Positions 28,251 through 39,083 of a DNA stretch of 64,000 nt are shown here, one piece after another (the first letter of the stretch is position 1; every line of letters starts with the position of its first letter). The notes below the pieces were generated by a model that saw only the letters and a list, made by a program, of their open reading frames with translations, was not told where the DNA came from and made no database searches. The stretch spans positions 62,001 through 126,000 of the forward strand of contig NZ_FRDA01000016.1 of the NCBI RefSeq assembly GCF_900143095.1. The letters are read 5' to 3'. The position numbers and the translations under genes were made by a program. This DNA comes from Pseudomonas asturiensis. GTDB lineage: Bacteria; Pseudomonadota; Gammaproteobacteria; Pseudomonadales; Pseudomonadaceae.

Positions 28251-28838
28251 ATGCTTACACGCTTCTGCTCCATCGCCGCCCTTGCACTGCTGGTCACCGG
28301 CTGCGCCAACAATTCGCCCAGCCTGGGCAGCAAGAACATCAGCTACGGCGACACCAAGGCCGTCGAGACCGTCACCAACGAATTCGGCTCGACCGACCTG
28401 CAGATGATTGCCGAAAGCATGACGCGTTCGCTCGCCCAGTCCGGGACGCTGCAAGGCCGTCCGGTGGTTCAGGTCTATGACGTGAAGAACAAGACCAGCG
28501 AATACATCGATACCCGCGAGATCACCACCTCGATCAAGACCCAGCTGATGAAAAGCGGCACCGCCCGTTTTGCCAGCGACGACAACCAGATGCAGAACCA
28601 GGTCGATCAGCTCAAACTGCAGAACCAGAGCGGTCTGTACAAGAAGACCACCGTTGCCAAGACCGGCAACATGGTCGCTGCCAAATACCGTCTGGAAGGC
28701 TCGATCAGCTCCATCGTCAAGCGCAGCAGCGACTACAAGGACGTTTTCTACAAATTCAGCCTGCAATTGATCGACGTAGAAAGCGGTCTGGCCGAGTGGA
28801 TGGACGAGAAAGAAATTCGTAAAACCACGGAGCGTTAA
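28251..28838 (+). CDS. LpoB-like penicillin-binding protein activator lipoprotein
   Basis: A 195-residue outer-membrane lipoprotein with lipobox LVTGC and the LpoB/CsgG-like alpha-beta domain: DLQMIAESMTRSLAQSG, VVQVYDVKNKTSEYIDT, AKYRLEGSIS and FKFSLQLIDVESG-type strands. E. coli LpoB reaches through the periplasm to stimulate the synthase PBP1b. This protein lacks the long proline-rich linker of enteric LpoB, so the fold is similar but the same partner is not assured. It sits in a tight operon with its ycfL neighbour. Confidence 0.8.
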   Translation: MLTRFCSIAALALLVTGCANNSPSLGSKNISYGDTKAVETVTNEFGSTDLQMIAESMTRSLAQSGTLQGRPVVQVYDVKNKTSEYIDTREITTSIKTQLMKSGTARFASDDNQMQNQVDQLKLQNQSGLYKKTTVAKTGNMVAAKYRLEGSISSIVKRSSDYKDVFYKFSLQLIDVESGLAEWMDEKEIRKTTER

Positions 28839-28841
28839 CAG

Positions 28842-29582
28842 ATGCGCGCATGGATTGGCATTATCGGCATGGTCTGCGCCTTCGGTGCGCAGGCTGCCCC
28901 GAAGATCGCAGTGACAGACATGGCTTTTCAGGAGCGCGTGGAGCAGTACATCCACACCGTTTCGGCCCGCGCCAACCTGCAGGCCAATCGTTACAGCGCA
29001 AGCGGCTCGTCGAGCTATGACGAGTACGAGTCGCGCACCAGCTACATCGAGCAAGGCGAACTGCGCAAGTTCAGCGGCGACATCAAGGGCGAGATTCTCA
29101 AGTCCGGCATGTTCCAGCTGGTGCAGGGCACGCCCTACACCGCCAGCTCGAAAGAAGACGTTTACGACGTCATCAAGCGCATCAAGAACGGCAACTTCAA
29201 GGGCGCGGACTACGTGCTGTTCGGCACGGTCTCGGATATCGACTTCCAGCAGGACGTCGGCGAGATCGCCAACACGGATAGCCACTCGGCGATTCTGGCA
29301 CTGACACTGGTGGCGGATTTCAGCCTGATCAACACCCGCACCTACGAAGTCACCTCGGCGTTCACCGCCATGGGTGAAGGCCAGGACACCAAGCTGGTGA
29401 ATGGTCGGGACATCAAGGTCTCGCTCAATCGTGGTCGCGTGATTCGCGACGTGTCCAAATCGATTGGCGAAGACGTGGCGCGCCAGTTGCGTGAGCAACT
29501 GCGCGGCGAGGTGGAATACACCGAGCAGCGTCAACCGCAGAACAGCCTGCCCCGAGACGAAGCGCCGCGTATCCTGCGCTAG
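28842..29582 (+). CDS. CsgG/LpoB-superfamily periplasmic protein
   Basis: A 246-residue exported protein with a signal peptide ending at AQA (about 18) and no lipobox cysteine. The mature part shows strands and helices like the neighbouring LpoB-like protein (GADYVLFGTVSDIDF, ALTLVADFSLINTRTYEV, and a terminal helix DVARQLREQLRGE), which suggests a shared nucleotide-binding-like CsgG/TolB N-domain ancestry. It begins three bases after the preceding stop, so it is translated from the same message. Role unknown, probably with the three lipoproteins. Confidence 0.75.
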   Translation: MRAWIGIIGMVCAFGAQAAPKIAVTDMAFQERVEQYIHTVSARANLQANRYSASGSSSYDEYESRTSYIEQGELRKFSGDIKGEILKSGMFQLVQGTPYTASSKEDVYDVIKRIKNGNFKGADYVLFGTVSDIDFQQDVGEIANTDSHSAILALTLVADFSLINTRTYEVTSAFTAMGEGQDTKLVNGRDIKVSLNRGRVIRDVSKSIGEDVARQLREQLRGEVEYTEQRQPQNSLPRDEAPRILR

Positions 29583-29634
29583 CGACAACCTGCATTCGCG
29601 AGCCGCTCATCATGGGCGGCTCGCGCAATGCTGA

Positions 29635-30267
29635 TCAGGCCGTGCCGCGATGCAATGTCGCGAGAAAACCGGCAGCTCCGACAAACAGACTGGCAAAGGT
29701 GCGGTTGAGGCGACGCTGCTGACGGGGTGTCTTCAACGCACGCAGCACCTTCGACGCAAGCCCCGTATAGCCCGCCATAACCGTCAGGTCCACGACCACC
29801 ATGGTGGCGGCGATGATCACGTATTGCATCAGCAACGGCGCAGCAGGGTCGATGAACTGCGGCAGGATCGCCAGCATGAACACCAGCGCCTTGGGGTTGC
29901 TGATGTTGACCAGAAAGCCTCGCAGAATCAGCCTCAAGGGACTGCCGACCGGGCGGACAGCCGACTCATTGGACAGGTCCATGGGCAACGCCCGCCACTG
30001 TTTGATGCCCAGATAGACCAGATACGCCACGCCGAACCATTTGATCAACGCGAACGCCAGTTCGGATGCAGCGAGCACTGCGCCCAGCCCGGCCGCGACA
30101 ATGGCGATCTGCGCCACCAGCGCGATTTGCAGACCGAGCGCATTCCAGTAACCGCGAAGAAAGCCATATTGCAGGCCGCACGACATGGAGGCGATAGCGC
30201 CTGCACCAGGGGAAAGACTGATAATCCAGCAGGCCGCAAAAAAGCCCAGCCACGTTTCAAGCGCCAT
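29635..30267 (-). CDS. LysE family amino acid exporter
   Basis: A 210-residue inner-membrane exporter of the LysE/RhtB family with about six hydrophobic segments. The family signature is SLSPGAGAIASMSCGLQYG near the start, followed by FGVAYLVYLGIKQWR and NPKALVFMLAILPQF. Members export amino acids, homoserine lactones or related compounds. I chose ATG 30267, behind TTGAGGTGCG, over an upstream TTG. Confidence 0.88.
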   Translation of the reverse strand: MALETWLGFFAACWIISLSPGAGAIASMSCGLQYGFLRGYWNALGLQIALVAQIAIVAAGLGAVLAASELAFALIKWFGVAYLVYLGIKQWRALPMDLSNESAVRPVGSPLRLILRGFLVNISNPKALVFMLAILPQFIDPAAPLLMQYVIIAATMVVVDLTVMAGYTGLASKVLRALKTPRQQRRLNRTFASLFVGAAGFLATLHRGTA

Positions 30268-30334
30268 CACGCACCTCAAGCAAAGTTCAATGCCCGTTAA
30301 ATTAGTGCGTAACGCGCGCCGTGACTATTGATTT

Positions 30335-30927
30335 CTAATCCTGCTCGTCTTGCGGAGTCGGGCTGGCGGCCTGAGGGTACTGTTCGCTCCCGCGCCAGCG
30401 ACGCACCGACTTCTGGAAGAACTGGCTATTGGGCACCTGAACCAGTGCACCACCGGCTTCCGGGGTTTCGATCAGGGTCGTGAACATCAGGTTGATGGCG
30501 ACTACCCGGCCTTTGACGCCGGGCTTGTCCAGGGTGTCGACCAGCTCGACCAGATCACCGATACGGAACGGGCCGATGGTGAAGATCAGAATCGCGCAGA
30601 GCAGGTTGGACAGCACGCTCCACATGGCGAAAAACGCCACAGCGGCGACGGCAACGAAGCCCGACAAGGCGGTCCACAGCACGGTGGCCGACACGCCGAG
30701 GCGCCCCAGCACAAACACGAACGCACTGCCCATGATCAACCAGCGCAGACCGCCACGTACCGGAACCAGAAGCTCGGGCGGCAATGGGTAGCGCTCGCCC
30801 AGACCGGTCAGAAAACGCCCGACGACGCGTTGCAACACGTAACCCGCCAGGAGAATCAGCAGGATTTGCGCACCCAGCAGAATCGGCTCGACCCAGTACG
30901 CAGAAACAGGCAACCCCAGCATTTCCA

Positions 30928-30928
<1 letters not shown>
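30335..30928 (-). CDS. Small MscS-family mechanosensitive channel
   Basis: A 197-residue protein with three membrane segments and a short MscS beta domain (VGVSATVLW-like pore helix region with AVAAVAFFAMWSVLSNL, then GPFRIGDLVELV and PNSQFF). It lacks the large C-terminal cage of E. coli MscS, so it is a minimal member. Its ATG shares a base with the stop of the ABC-F gene (TGATG), so the two are translationally coupled. Confidence 0.85.
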
Positions 30929-32838
<1,910 letters not shown>

Positions 32839-32884
32839 AATGGCGGCGGAGTCTACCAGCTTCGTCCCGAACAGGTAGATCACT

Positions 32885-33358
32885 ATGCCTACAGACCTCT
32901 GGAGTTTCACCCTGGATTTTTACGCGCGACCGGGCGTGGAACAGGCGTGTCTTGAGCTGCAAGCCAACGGGGCCAACGTGTGCGCAGTATTGTGCGGCGT
33001 ATGGCTGGGGGTGCGTGGCGTTGAATGCACTGTGCAACGATTGATGGAAATCGGACAGTTGGCGACGCCCTGGCACGATGAAGTGGTGCGGCCGCTGCGC
33101 GAGGTGCGCATGCAATGGCGAGAGGCGGCACGCCAGGACGCGTCGCTGAGTGCGCTGCGTGCCCAGGTGAAAGCGCTGGAACTGGAGGCTGAACAGCAAT
33201 TGCTGAGTCGGCTCGAAACGCTGGTCCAGGCGTGGTCACGCCGAGAAAAGCCGAACGTCAGCGCGTGGCTGGACGGGCTGGTCGATCAGGACGCGAAAAA
33301 AAGCCGCGATGCGCTGCAGGTGCTGCGCATCGCGGCCGATGACACTCTTAAGCCTTAG
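32885..33358 (+). CDS. TIGR02444 family protein
   Basis: A 157-residue helical protein beginning DLWSFTLDFYARPGVEQACL, the signature of TIGR02444 proteins, which are widespread in pseudomonads and functionally uncharacterised. Divergent from the ABC-F gene and overlapping algP at its 3' end by four bases on the opposite strand. No membrane or catalytic motif is visible. Confidence 0.85.
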   Translation: MPTDLWSFTLDFYARPGVEQACLELQANGANVCAVLCGVWLGVRGVECTVQRLMEIGQLATPWHDEVVRPLREVRMQWREAARQDASLSALRAQVKALELEAEQQLLSRLETLVQAWSRREKPNVSAWLDGLVDQDAKKSRDALQVLRIAADDTLKP

Positions 33359-34296
33359 GAAGCGCTGGTGGGTGTCGTGCCGTTGGACGCTGCTGGCGCA
33401 GGCGCGGCCGCTGGCGTTGGAGCCGCAGCGGCAGGCTTGGCTGCAGGTGTCGCGGTCGCAGCGGGCTTGGCAGCTGCAGGTTTTGCAGCAGGCTTGGCGG
33501 CGGACCTGGCAGCGGGTTTTACCGCGGCCTTGGCTGGCGCTTTCACCGCAGCCTTGGCCACCGGCTTGGCAGCGGCGCTTGCGGCCGGTTTGGCAGCAGG
33601 TGCCTTGGTTGCAGTTTTAGGCGCAGCGACCTTCGCAGCAGCAGGCTTGGCAGCCGCCGTTTTGGCAGCGACTGGCTTGGCAGCTGGAGCCTTGGCCACC
33701 GGTTTGGCGGCTGCTTTTGCTGGTGCTTTTGCCGGAGTTTTGGCTGCAACAGGTTTGGCGGCAGCCGATTTGGCAACCGGTTTAGCGGCAGTTTTCACCG
33801 GTGCTTTGGCGGCAGGCTTGGCAGCAGGCGACTTGGCGGCAGCTTTGGGTGCAGGCTTGGCAGTTGCTGCTTTGGCGGGCGCAGCGGGCTTGGCGTCACG
33901 GGTGGTGAGGATCTTGCCTACCGCTTCCTTGACGCGACCAATGCCCTGAGCAAGCTTCAGGCTTTCTTGGGCATCGCGCTTGAGGTGCAAAATGTAGGTA
34001 CGGGTTTCAGTCTGACGGTCCTTGAGAGCGTCCAGCAATTCTTCCAGTTCAGACACGGCGTCTTTGGCCTTGGTCTGTGCCTTGGCCTTACCGGCTGTGG
34101 CAGCATCCTGCAATTTGGTGCGGGACTTGTGCAGTTTTTCCTGCGCCTTTCCGCGTTGTTTCTCAAGCTTGGCGAGCAACTTCTCGGCATCAGCCAAAGC
34201 TTGGGAACAGGCGTCTTCCAGATGTTCTAGCAAGCTGCCCGATAATTGTTGGAGCAAATGCAACGGAGTGTTTACTGGCTTCTTTTTGGCCGACAT
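33355..34296 (-). CDS. algP: Histone H1-like regulator AlgP
   Basis: A 313-residue DNA-binding-style protein. The N-terminal ~115 residues are charged helix/coiled coil (LEHLEDACSQALADAEKLLAKLEK and onward). The rest, about 120-300, is a long run of short K-P-A-A repeats (AAKPVAKA, KAPAKAAAKP) like the tail of eukaryotic histone H1. In P. aeruginosa AlgP (AlgR3) affects algD transcription. The repetitive DNA makes this tail prone to length change; the frame is intact here. Confidence 0.93.
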   Translation of the reverse strand: MSAKKKPVNTPLHLLQQLSGSLLEHLEDACSQALADAEKLLAKLEKQRGKAQEKLHKSRTKLQDAATAGKAKAQTKAKDAVSELEELLDALKDRQTETRTYILHLKRDAQESLKLAQGIGRVKEAVGKILTTRDAKPAAPAKAATAKPAPKAAAKSPAAKPAAKAPVKTAAKPVAKSAAAKPVAAKTPAKAPAKAAAKPVAKAPAAKPVAAKTAAAKPAAAKVAAPKTATKAPAAKPAASAAAKPVAKAAVKAPAKAAVKPAARSAAKPAAKPAAAKPAATATPAAKPAAAAPTPAAAPAPAASNGTTPTSAS

Positions 34297-34512
34297 GACT
34301 TACCTCCTGGCTGACGAAATTGCGGCTCATACTAGACTTCTGCTCGCATCGCCGCTAGGGCATCTTGACACCATGAAAGGCGGCCTGTTGCATACTGCAC
34401 AAAATGATTAATACGCCCGATTCAAGGGCGTTACGAAATTCACCTGGCAAGACCCGTCACGGCAGGCGCTTGCACTGGCATAATCGCTGACTTCCCAGGC
34501 CGGAGAGCATCC

Positions 34513-35187
34513 ATGTCGCGCTACCTGTTAACGTCGTTGTTTCTCTTGCTACCCATGGCTCAGGCCACTGAAACCCCTCCAAACACTGATTCACGCGACC
34601 TTGCCTACAGCCTGGGCGCCAGCCTTGGCGAACGTCTGCATCAGGAGGTTCCTGACCTGGACCTCAAAGCACTGGTGGACGGCTTGAAGCAGGCTTATCA
34701 GGGCAAACCACTGGCGCTCAAGCAGGAGCGCATCGATCAGATCCTGCGCGAGCACGATGCGGCCATGGCCCAGGCGGAAACCACGGGCACGGATGCGCCG
34801 ACCGAAGCTGCACTGGGCGCGGAAAAGCGTTTCATGGAAAGCGAGAAGGCCAAGCCTGGCGTCAAGGTGCTGGCCGACGGCATTCTGATGACCGAGCTGA
34901 CGCCGGGCACCGGGCCGAAACCGGACGTGAACGGCCGGGTGGAAGTTCGCTATGTGGGTCGCTTGCCGGACGGCACGATCTTCGATCAGAGCACACAACC
35001 GCAATGGTTCAGGCTCGACAGCGTCATCAGCGGCTGGACCACCGCCCTGCAGGGGATGCCGACGGGCGCAAAATGGCGTCTGGTGATTCCCTCGGATCAA
35101 GCCTATGGCGCTGAAGGCGCGGGCGACCTGATCGATCCGTTCACCCCGCTGGTGTTCGAGATCGAGCTCATTGCAGTCTCGCAATAA
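34513..35187 (+). CDS. FKBP-type peptidyl-prolyl isomerase
   Basis: A 224-residue exported isomerase of the FklB/Mip type: signal peptide (about 1-17, cleavage after AQA), an N-terminal dimerisation region (LAYSLGASLGERL), then the FKBP domain (about 120-222) with VEVRYVGRLPDGTIFDQS, VISGWTTALQGMPTGAKWRL and IPSDQAYGAEGAGD. It assists folding of envelope proteins. The same gene lies between algP and algQ in P. aeruginosa. Confidence 0.9.
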   Translation: MSRYLLTSLFLLLPMAQATETPPNTDSRDLAYSLGASLGERLHQEVPDLDLKALVDGLKQAYQGKPLALKQERIDQILREHDAAMAQAETTGTDAPTEAALGAEKRFMESEKAKPGVKVLADGILMTELTPGTGPKPDVNGRVEVRYVGRLPDGTIFDQSTQPQWFRLDSVISGWTTALQGMPTGAKWRLVIPSDQAYGAEGAGDLIDPFTPLVFEIELIAVSQ

Positions 35188-35202
35188 CCCGCCGCTGCAA
35201 AA

Positions 35203-35230
35203 ACGCAAAAGGGTGCAAAAGCACCCTTGG
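35203..35230 (-). terminator. algQ intrinsic terminator
   Basis: Arms AAGGGTGC (35209-35216) and GCACCCTT (35221-35228). Read on the minus strand the hairpin is followed by a T-rich run, 33 bases after the algQ stop. Confidence 0.6.
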
Positions 35231-35262
35231 CAACGCTACCCCACGCAACGATCACGAAGCGG

Positions 35263-35736
35263 TCAAACCTGTGCGGCGACCTCTTCCTTGTGGGAGTTGT
35301 GCAGCACTTCGATCAGGCAGTCTTCCAGCTCAAAGCGCTCGTGAAGCAAGCCACCCAGCTGGTTGAACTCCTTTGCAACCACCGAGGAGTCTGAGCAATC
35401 GCCTTTGTCACAGCGATCATTGAAAGCCAGCGCAAACTTGGTGATGACATCCAGACGCGGGTAAAGGGTTTCAGCCAGCTCAAGCCCACGCTCGTCATTG
35501 AACGCCCGGGCTTCGTCGCCCAGTTGTTCGTAAACCTCAAAGTGCCCGGCCGACACATAATCAACCAGAATTTCGCAAAAATTCTGCAGTCCGGCGCGAT
35601 CGGCAGCGAGTGCTTCAGGCGTGTCGCCCAGCGCATCGTAAGCCTTGATCAGTTCGTGGCGGTCCTGTAACCAGCGATCAATCAACAGATTGACACCACC
35701 CCAGCGTTCCTGAGCATTCTGACAACTTTCCAGCAT
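35263..35736 (-). CDS. algQ: Anti-sigma-70 factor AlgQ (Rsd family)
   Basis: A 157-residue helical-bundle protein of the Rsd/AlgQ family that binds region 4 of sigma-70 and shifts promoter use; in P. aeruginosa it affects alginate, siderophores and virulence. Typical are the opening MLESCQNAQERWGGVNLLID, RQELI-like WLQDRHELIKAY and the loop with FNDRCDKGD. ATG 35736 was chosen behind GGGAAGAGAGAAG; the upstream extension has no family similarity. Confidence 0.92.
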   Translation of the reverse strand: MLESCQNAQERWGGVNLLIDRWLQDRHELIKAYDALGDTPEALAADRAGLQNFCEILVDYVSAGHFEVYEQLGDEARAFNDERGLELAETLYPRLDVITKFALAFNDRCDKGDCSDSSVVAKEFNQLGGLLHERFELEDCLIEVLHNSHKEEVAAQV

Positions 35737-35910
35737 GGTCTTCTCTCTTCCCTTCAGGGGCAGGCGGTCCTTGTGCTGGCCTTGGCGATCTGTAGGCCCT
35801 GGCCCGTTGAAGGCGCCAGTACAGCATACTTCCAATGACGCGTGCGGCCCAGATTATGCCCGCTCGACCAGGCCTTCAAGGTACGCAGGAGATAAAGTTC
35901 ATACAAGCGT

Positions 35911-36438
35911 TTAATCGTCGGCCCGACTTTCGGCCGATATCCAGCGGCTCAATTCGCTCAGCAATGGGTAAAGCGCGAGCAGGGCAAGGGCCACGAATGC
36001 CAGCAGACTCCACTCGGGCAAACTGATGCCGAACAGCGACCAGGTGATCTGCGCACAGAACGCAGCGCCATCGCGCAAACCCTCGCCCCACCGGCCCGGC
36101 GCAATGCTGTCGAGCCCCTGTTGCAGCGTTGCGATCACGGGCGTCAGCTCTTCGGCCGAAGCGGTTTGCAGCCACACTTGAATCCCTGCAATGGCCACCC
36201 CGGTGAGCGCGACCACCAGCAACCCCACGCAATACCGGCGCCAGCCATCTGCACGGGGCGAATGGCAGGCGGCTGCCAGCGTCAGTACGCCGCAACTGAC
36301 CATCGAAGCGCGCTGAAACAGGCAGAGCGGGCAGGGCTCAAGCCCAACGCTATGCTGGAGATACAGGACAGCGGCAATGATCAATGCACATGTCAGGAAT
36401 GCCAGAAAAAACAACGAACGCGTGCGAGCCAGGTGCAT
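35911..36438 (-). CDS. dsbH: Disulfide bond formation protein DsbH (DsbB family)
   Basis: A 175-residue inner-membrane protein with four transmembrane helices. The first periplasmic loop carries the CPLC motif (Cys 36 and 39), followed by the quinone-site LFQR. DsbB proteins need a second cysteine pair in periplasmic loop 2, but here only Cys 128 (AAFCAQITW) is present; the position expected to hold its mate reads P-V (Val 101 in LTPVIATLQ). The activity may therefore differ from classical DsbB. The start at 36438 matches family length; codons upstream are in frame but dissimilar. Confidence 0.85.
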   Translation of the reverse strand: MHLARTRSLFFLAFLTCALIIAAVLYLQHSVGLEPCPLCLFQRASMVSCGVLTLAAACHSPRADGWRRYCVGLLVVALTGVAIAGIQVWLQTASAEELTPVIATLQQGLDSIAPGRWGEGLRDGAAFCAQITWSLFGISLPEWSLLAFVALALLALYPLLSELSRWISAESRADD

Positions 36439-36627
36439 GGCAAATCCGTAACAAAAGACGAGGCCGTAACGGTAGAGGAAAGGGCTCGCCGCTTTCAAGG
36501 CAATGCCGTACAGATACGTCGCTGCAAAATGAAGAAACAACACACGCGACGGTGCGGCTTATTGACGCACCTGCGTAGGAATATTCCTGCAGCACCCCGA
36601 CTGGCTTTAATCACAGGTGCCTTGCAT

Positions 36628-36657
36628 GAAAAAAAGCCCTGAAAAACAGGGCTCTTT
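36628..36657 (-). terminator. hemY intrinsic terminator
   Basis: AGCCCTG (36635-36641) pairs with CAGGGCT (36647-36653). On the minus strand it runs into TTTTTTT. It closes the hemCDXY operon. Confidence 0.85.
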
Positions 36658-36669
36658 TCATCATTCAGC

Positions 36670-37914
36670 TTAACCGCTGGTCAGCGCTGGCAACGGGCGG
36701 GCAAGGAAGCGCTCATCAAGCAGACCGAGGCCTTCCTGAAAGAGCTGGTTGCTGCGATCCGTCTCGCCCAATTGAGCAAGCAACCTGGCCAGTTCGGCAC
36801 AGGTTTCAGGATTGCGCTCAAGCCGAAGGCTGCTTTCCAGATAATCACGGGCCTTGCCCCACAGCCGGCTTTGCAGGCAGATACGCCCCAGGCTCAGCAG
36901 CAGGCTGGGATCGCCCGGATGATGCTTGAGCCAGCCTTCAGCGGTCTGCAGTTGCCGGGCCGGGTCGCTGCCGCGAACCAGGCCATACAGCCGGGCCAGA
37001 TGGCTGTGGTAATCGCGCTTGAGTGCCGCGCGCAGCACTTCTTCAGCCTGAGCATCGGCGCCGAGGCGACGCAACTGATCGGCGTACGCCAGCACCAGTT
37101 GCGGCTCCTGACGCTGCGCGGAAGACAGCCCCTGCCAGGCTTTTTCAAGCGAAGGCAGGCCGGTCAGCGCACTCTCGCCGTCCTCTCGGTAGGCTGCCAG
37201 CGTGAGGTTTTCACCCCATGCACGGCGTTCAAGTTCCGCAAGCTCCTTGGGCGGCAGGACTTTGTCCTTGCGCAGCTCGGGCATCAGGCGGATCAGCTCG
37301 GACCAGTCACCCCGCTGCTGATACAACCGCTGCAGTTGGCGCAGTACCTGCGGGTTATGGGGGTGGCGCTCTTTCATCGCCTGCAGCGTCGTCAATGCGC
37401 CGTCGGTGTCGCCACGGTCCTGCTGCAGTTGCGCGTGGTTCAGCGCAATGGCCAGTTCAGCTTGCGGCTGACGCTCAAGCGCTCGTTCCAGAAGGCTGTC
37501 ACTGTCTTCGTAACGGCCCTGCTCGTTGGCGGCACGCGCGGCACCTATGTAGTACAGAAGCGGATGAGTGTCGGCTTCGGCAGCGCGATGCAGATGGCGC
37601 TGCGCACTGGCCCAACGCCCCTCGGCGAGGTCCATCTGGCCCTGCTCGATCGCCAGCTGGATGCGGCGGCGACGGTTGCGGCGCGACCACGGGTTGACCA
37701 CACGTCCCGACGTTGTCAGCAGATAAATCAGCCAACGCACCATCACGATCAGCAGCAGGACAACGACCAGCAGTGCCAGCGTGGCCCACAGGCTCGATTC
37801 ATAGCGGAAGTTCTGGTAGGCGATCAGTACATAGCCGGAATGCTCGGCGATGGCGACGCCAATCAGCGCCGCCGCCACGATGGCGATGAACAACACTGCA
37901 TAGAGGCGCTTCAT
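36670..37914 (-). CDS. hemY: HemY, heme-operon membrane/TPR protein
   Basis: A 414-residue inner-membrane protein: two N-terminal membrane segments (about 4-24 and 40-67), then cytosolic TPR repeats (LHRAAEADTHPLLYYIGAARAANEQGRYEDSD region, and LYQQRGDWSELIRLMPELRK). It is conserved beside hemX but its exact role in tetrapyrrole synthesis is unclear; it is not the protoporphyrinogen oxidase also called HemY. Its start overlaps the hemX stop (ATGA). Confidence 0.9.
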   Translation of the reverse strand: MKRLYAVLFIAIVAAALIGVAIAEHSGYVLIAYQNFRYESSLWATLALLVVVLLLIVMVRWLIYLLTTSGRVVNPWSRRNRRRRIQLAIEQGQMDLAEGRWASAQRHLHRAAEADTHPLLYYIGAARAANEQGRYEDSDSLLERALERQPQAELAIALNHAQLQQDRGDTDGALTTLQAMKERHPHNPQVLRQLQRLYQQRGDWSELIRLMPELRKDKVLPPKELAELERRAWGENLTLAAYREDGESALTGLPSLEKAWQGLSSAQRQEPQLVLAYADQLRRLGADAQAEEVLRAALKRDYHSHLARLYGLVRGSDPARQLQTAEGWLKHHPGDPSLLLSLGRICLQSRLWGKARDYLESSLRLERNPETCAELARLLAQLGETDRSNQLFQEGLGLLDERFLARPLPALTSG

Positions 37915-39032
37915 GGGCTGGTACCCCGCTGCGTCTCGACCGGCTGGCCTGCTGCATGGCGGCGCTCAAGGTAAGCCTGAACCGCGCTCAGGCTCTGCGC
38001 CAGATCGGGTGTCTTGACGGCAACGGGTTGCGCGGCCAGCGCGGCAAGACGCTCACCCAGCAAGCGGGTCTGCGGATCATCCTGATTGAAATTGGCCTGC
38101 AGCACGCTGCGGGCTTCCGTCAGGGCGGTTGCGTACACCTGCGGCTCACCATTGAGCGCAGCCCACTGCGCCTGCTCAAGCGTCAGGCTCAGGGCGAGGC
38201 GGACCTGCGAAAGACTTTGTCCGGCCAATACCGGGCGGATGTCCTTGTCGGCATTGAAATCGATGCGGAAATAATGGGAGATCTGGTCCCACCAGCGCGA
38301 CCACTGACTGTCTTCGGTCTTGTCGGCGGTCAGACCCAACAGGGACTCGCCCTTGTCTTCGTACTCGGGCGCCAGCTTGTTGAGCTGTACGGCCTGATCC
38401 CGCAGCGCGGCGAGTTGCAGGAACAGCCCGGTGCGATCAGGCTGCTCGACACTGCGCAGGGCCCCCAGGCTCTTGGCCAATTGCTCACGGGCAGCGAACG
38501 AGCCCGGATCATCCTGCTCGCGCAGAATTTCATCGGCGCCCTGAACCAGGGCTTCGGCACTGTTGATGTCCTGCAACGCCGACAGGCGCAGGCTGGCCAG
38601 CCGCAGCAGATGCTCGGCCTCGGCCAGACGCCAGTCCTTGCGGCTGGCACCCAGAACCGTTTCCAGACGCTGGCTCAGACGCTGCTGGTCGCCCTGCAGT
38701 TGAGCGACCAGACGGCGGCTGTCTTCAAGTTGATCGGCAGGCGGGAACTGAGCAAGGCGCGCCGTCAGTTGCTGATCGCTCTGGGCAAGGGCCAACGTTT
38801 GATCGGCAATGTCCTGAACCTGACCGCGCTGTTGTTGATGCCCGGCCTGCAACATACGTAACTGCCAGACACCCCAGCCAGCGACAGCGATACCTGCAAT
38901 GCCCAGCAGCAGCGCCAGGATCACCAACCCGCTGTTGCGATTGACCGGGCGCTCAGGCCGCACAGGATCAAGCGTGGATTGCGGCGTCTTCACGACCGAT
39001 TCTTCGTCTTTAGGCAAGGCTGTTTCGCTCAC
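37911..39032 (-). CDS. hemX: HemX, uroporphyrinogen-III C-methyltransferase-like membrane protein
   Basis: A 373-residue protein with a short cytosolic N-terminus, one membrane helix (about 35-57, VILALLLGIAGIAVAGWGVW) and a long periplasmic coiled-coil/helical part. Often mislabelled a methyltransferase, it lacks SAM motifs. I prefer GTG 39032 (first residues SETALPKDEE) because AAAGGATGGG precedes it at good spacing; an ATG at 39050 would add six residues without a ribosome binding site. Middle gene of hemCDXY. Confidence 0.85.
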   Translation of the reverse strand: MSETALPKDEESVVKTPQSTLDPVRPERPVNRNSGLVILALLLGIAGIAVAGWGVWQLRMLQAGHQQQRGQVQDIADQTLALAQSDQQLTARLAQFPPADQLEDSRRLVAQLQGDQQRLSQRLETVLGASRKDWRLAEAEHLLRLASLRLSALQDINSAEALVQGADEILREQDDPGSFAAREQLAKSLGALRSVEQPDRTGLFLQLAALRDQAVQLNKLAPEYEDKGESLLGLTADKTEDSQWSRWWDQISHYFRIDFNADKDIRPVLAGQSLSQVRLALSLTLEQAQWAALNGEPQVYATALTEARSVLQANFNQDDPQTRLLGERLAALAAQPVAVKTPDLAQSLSAVQAYLERRHAAGQPVETQRGTSP

Positions 39033-39083
39033 GTATCCCATCCTTTGCATTTTGGCGTAATAGCGTAAACGACAAGGTGTCGA

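Noticed and set aside
33400..33900. Possible CRISPR or tandem DNA repeat
   Set aside because: The periodicity comes from the coding K-P-A-A tail of algP; units are short, uneven and lack unique spacers.
33368..33949. A glycine/alanine-rich 193-codon plus-strand frame
   Set aside because: It is the complement of the algP K-P-A-A repeat and has the artificial A/G/L periodicity expected from that.
36670..37914. HemY as protoporphyrinogen oxidase
   Set aside because: The protein has two membrane helices and TPR repeats and no FAD-binding motif; the shared name is misleading.
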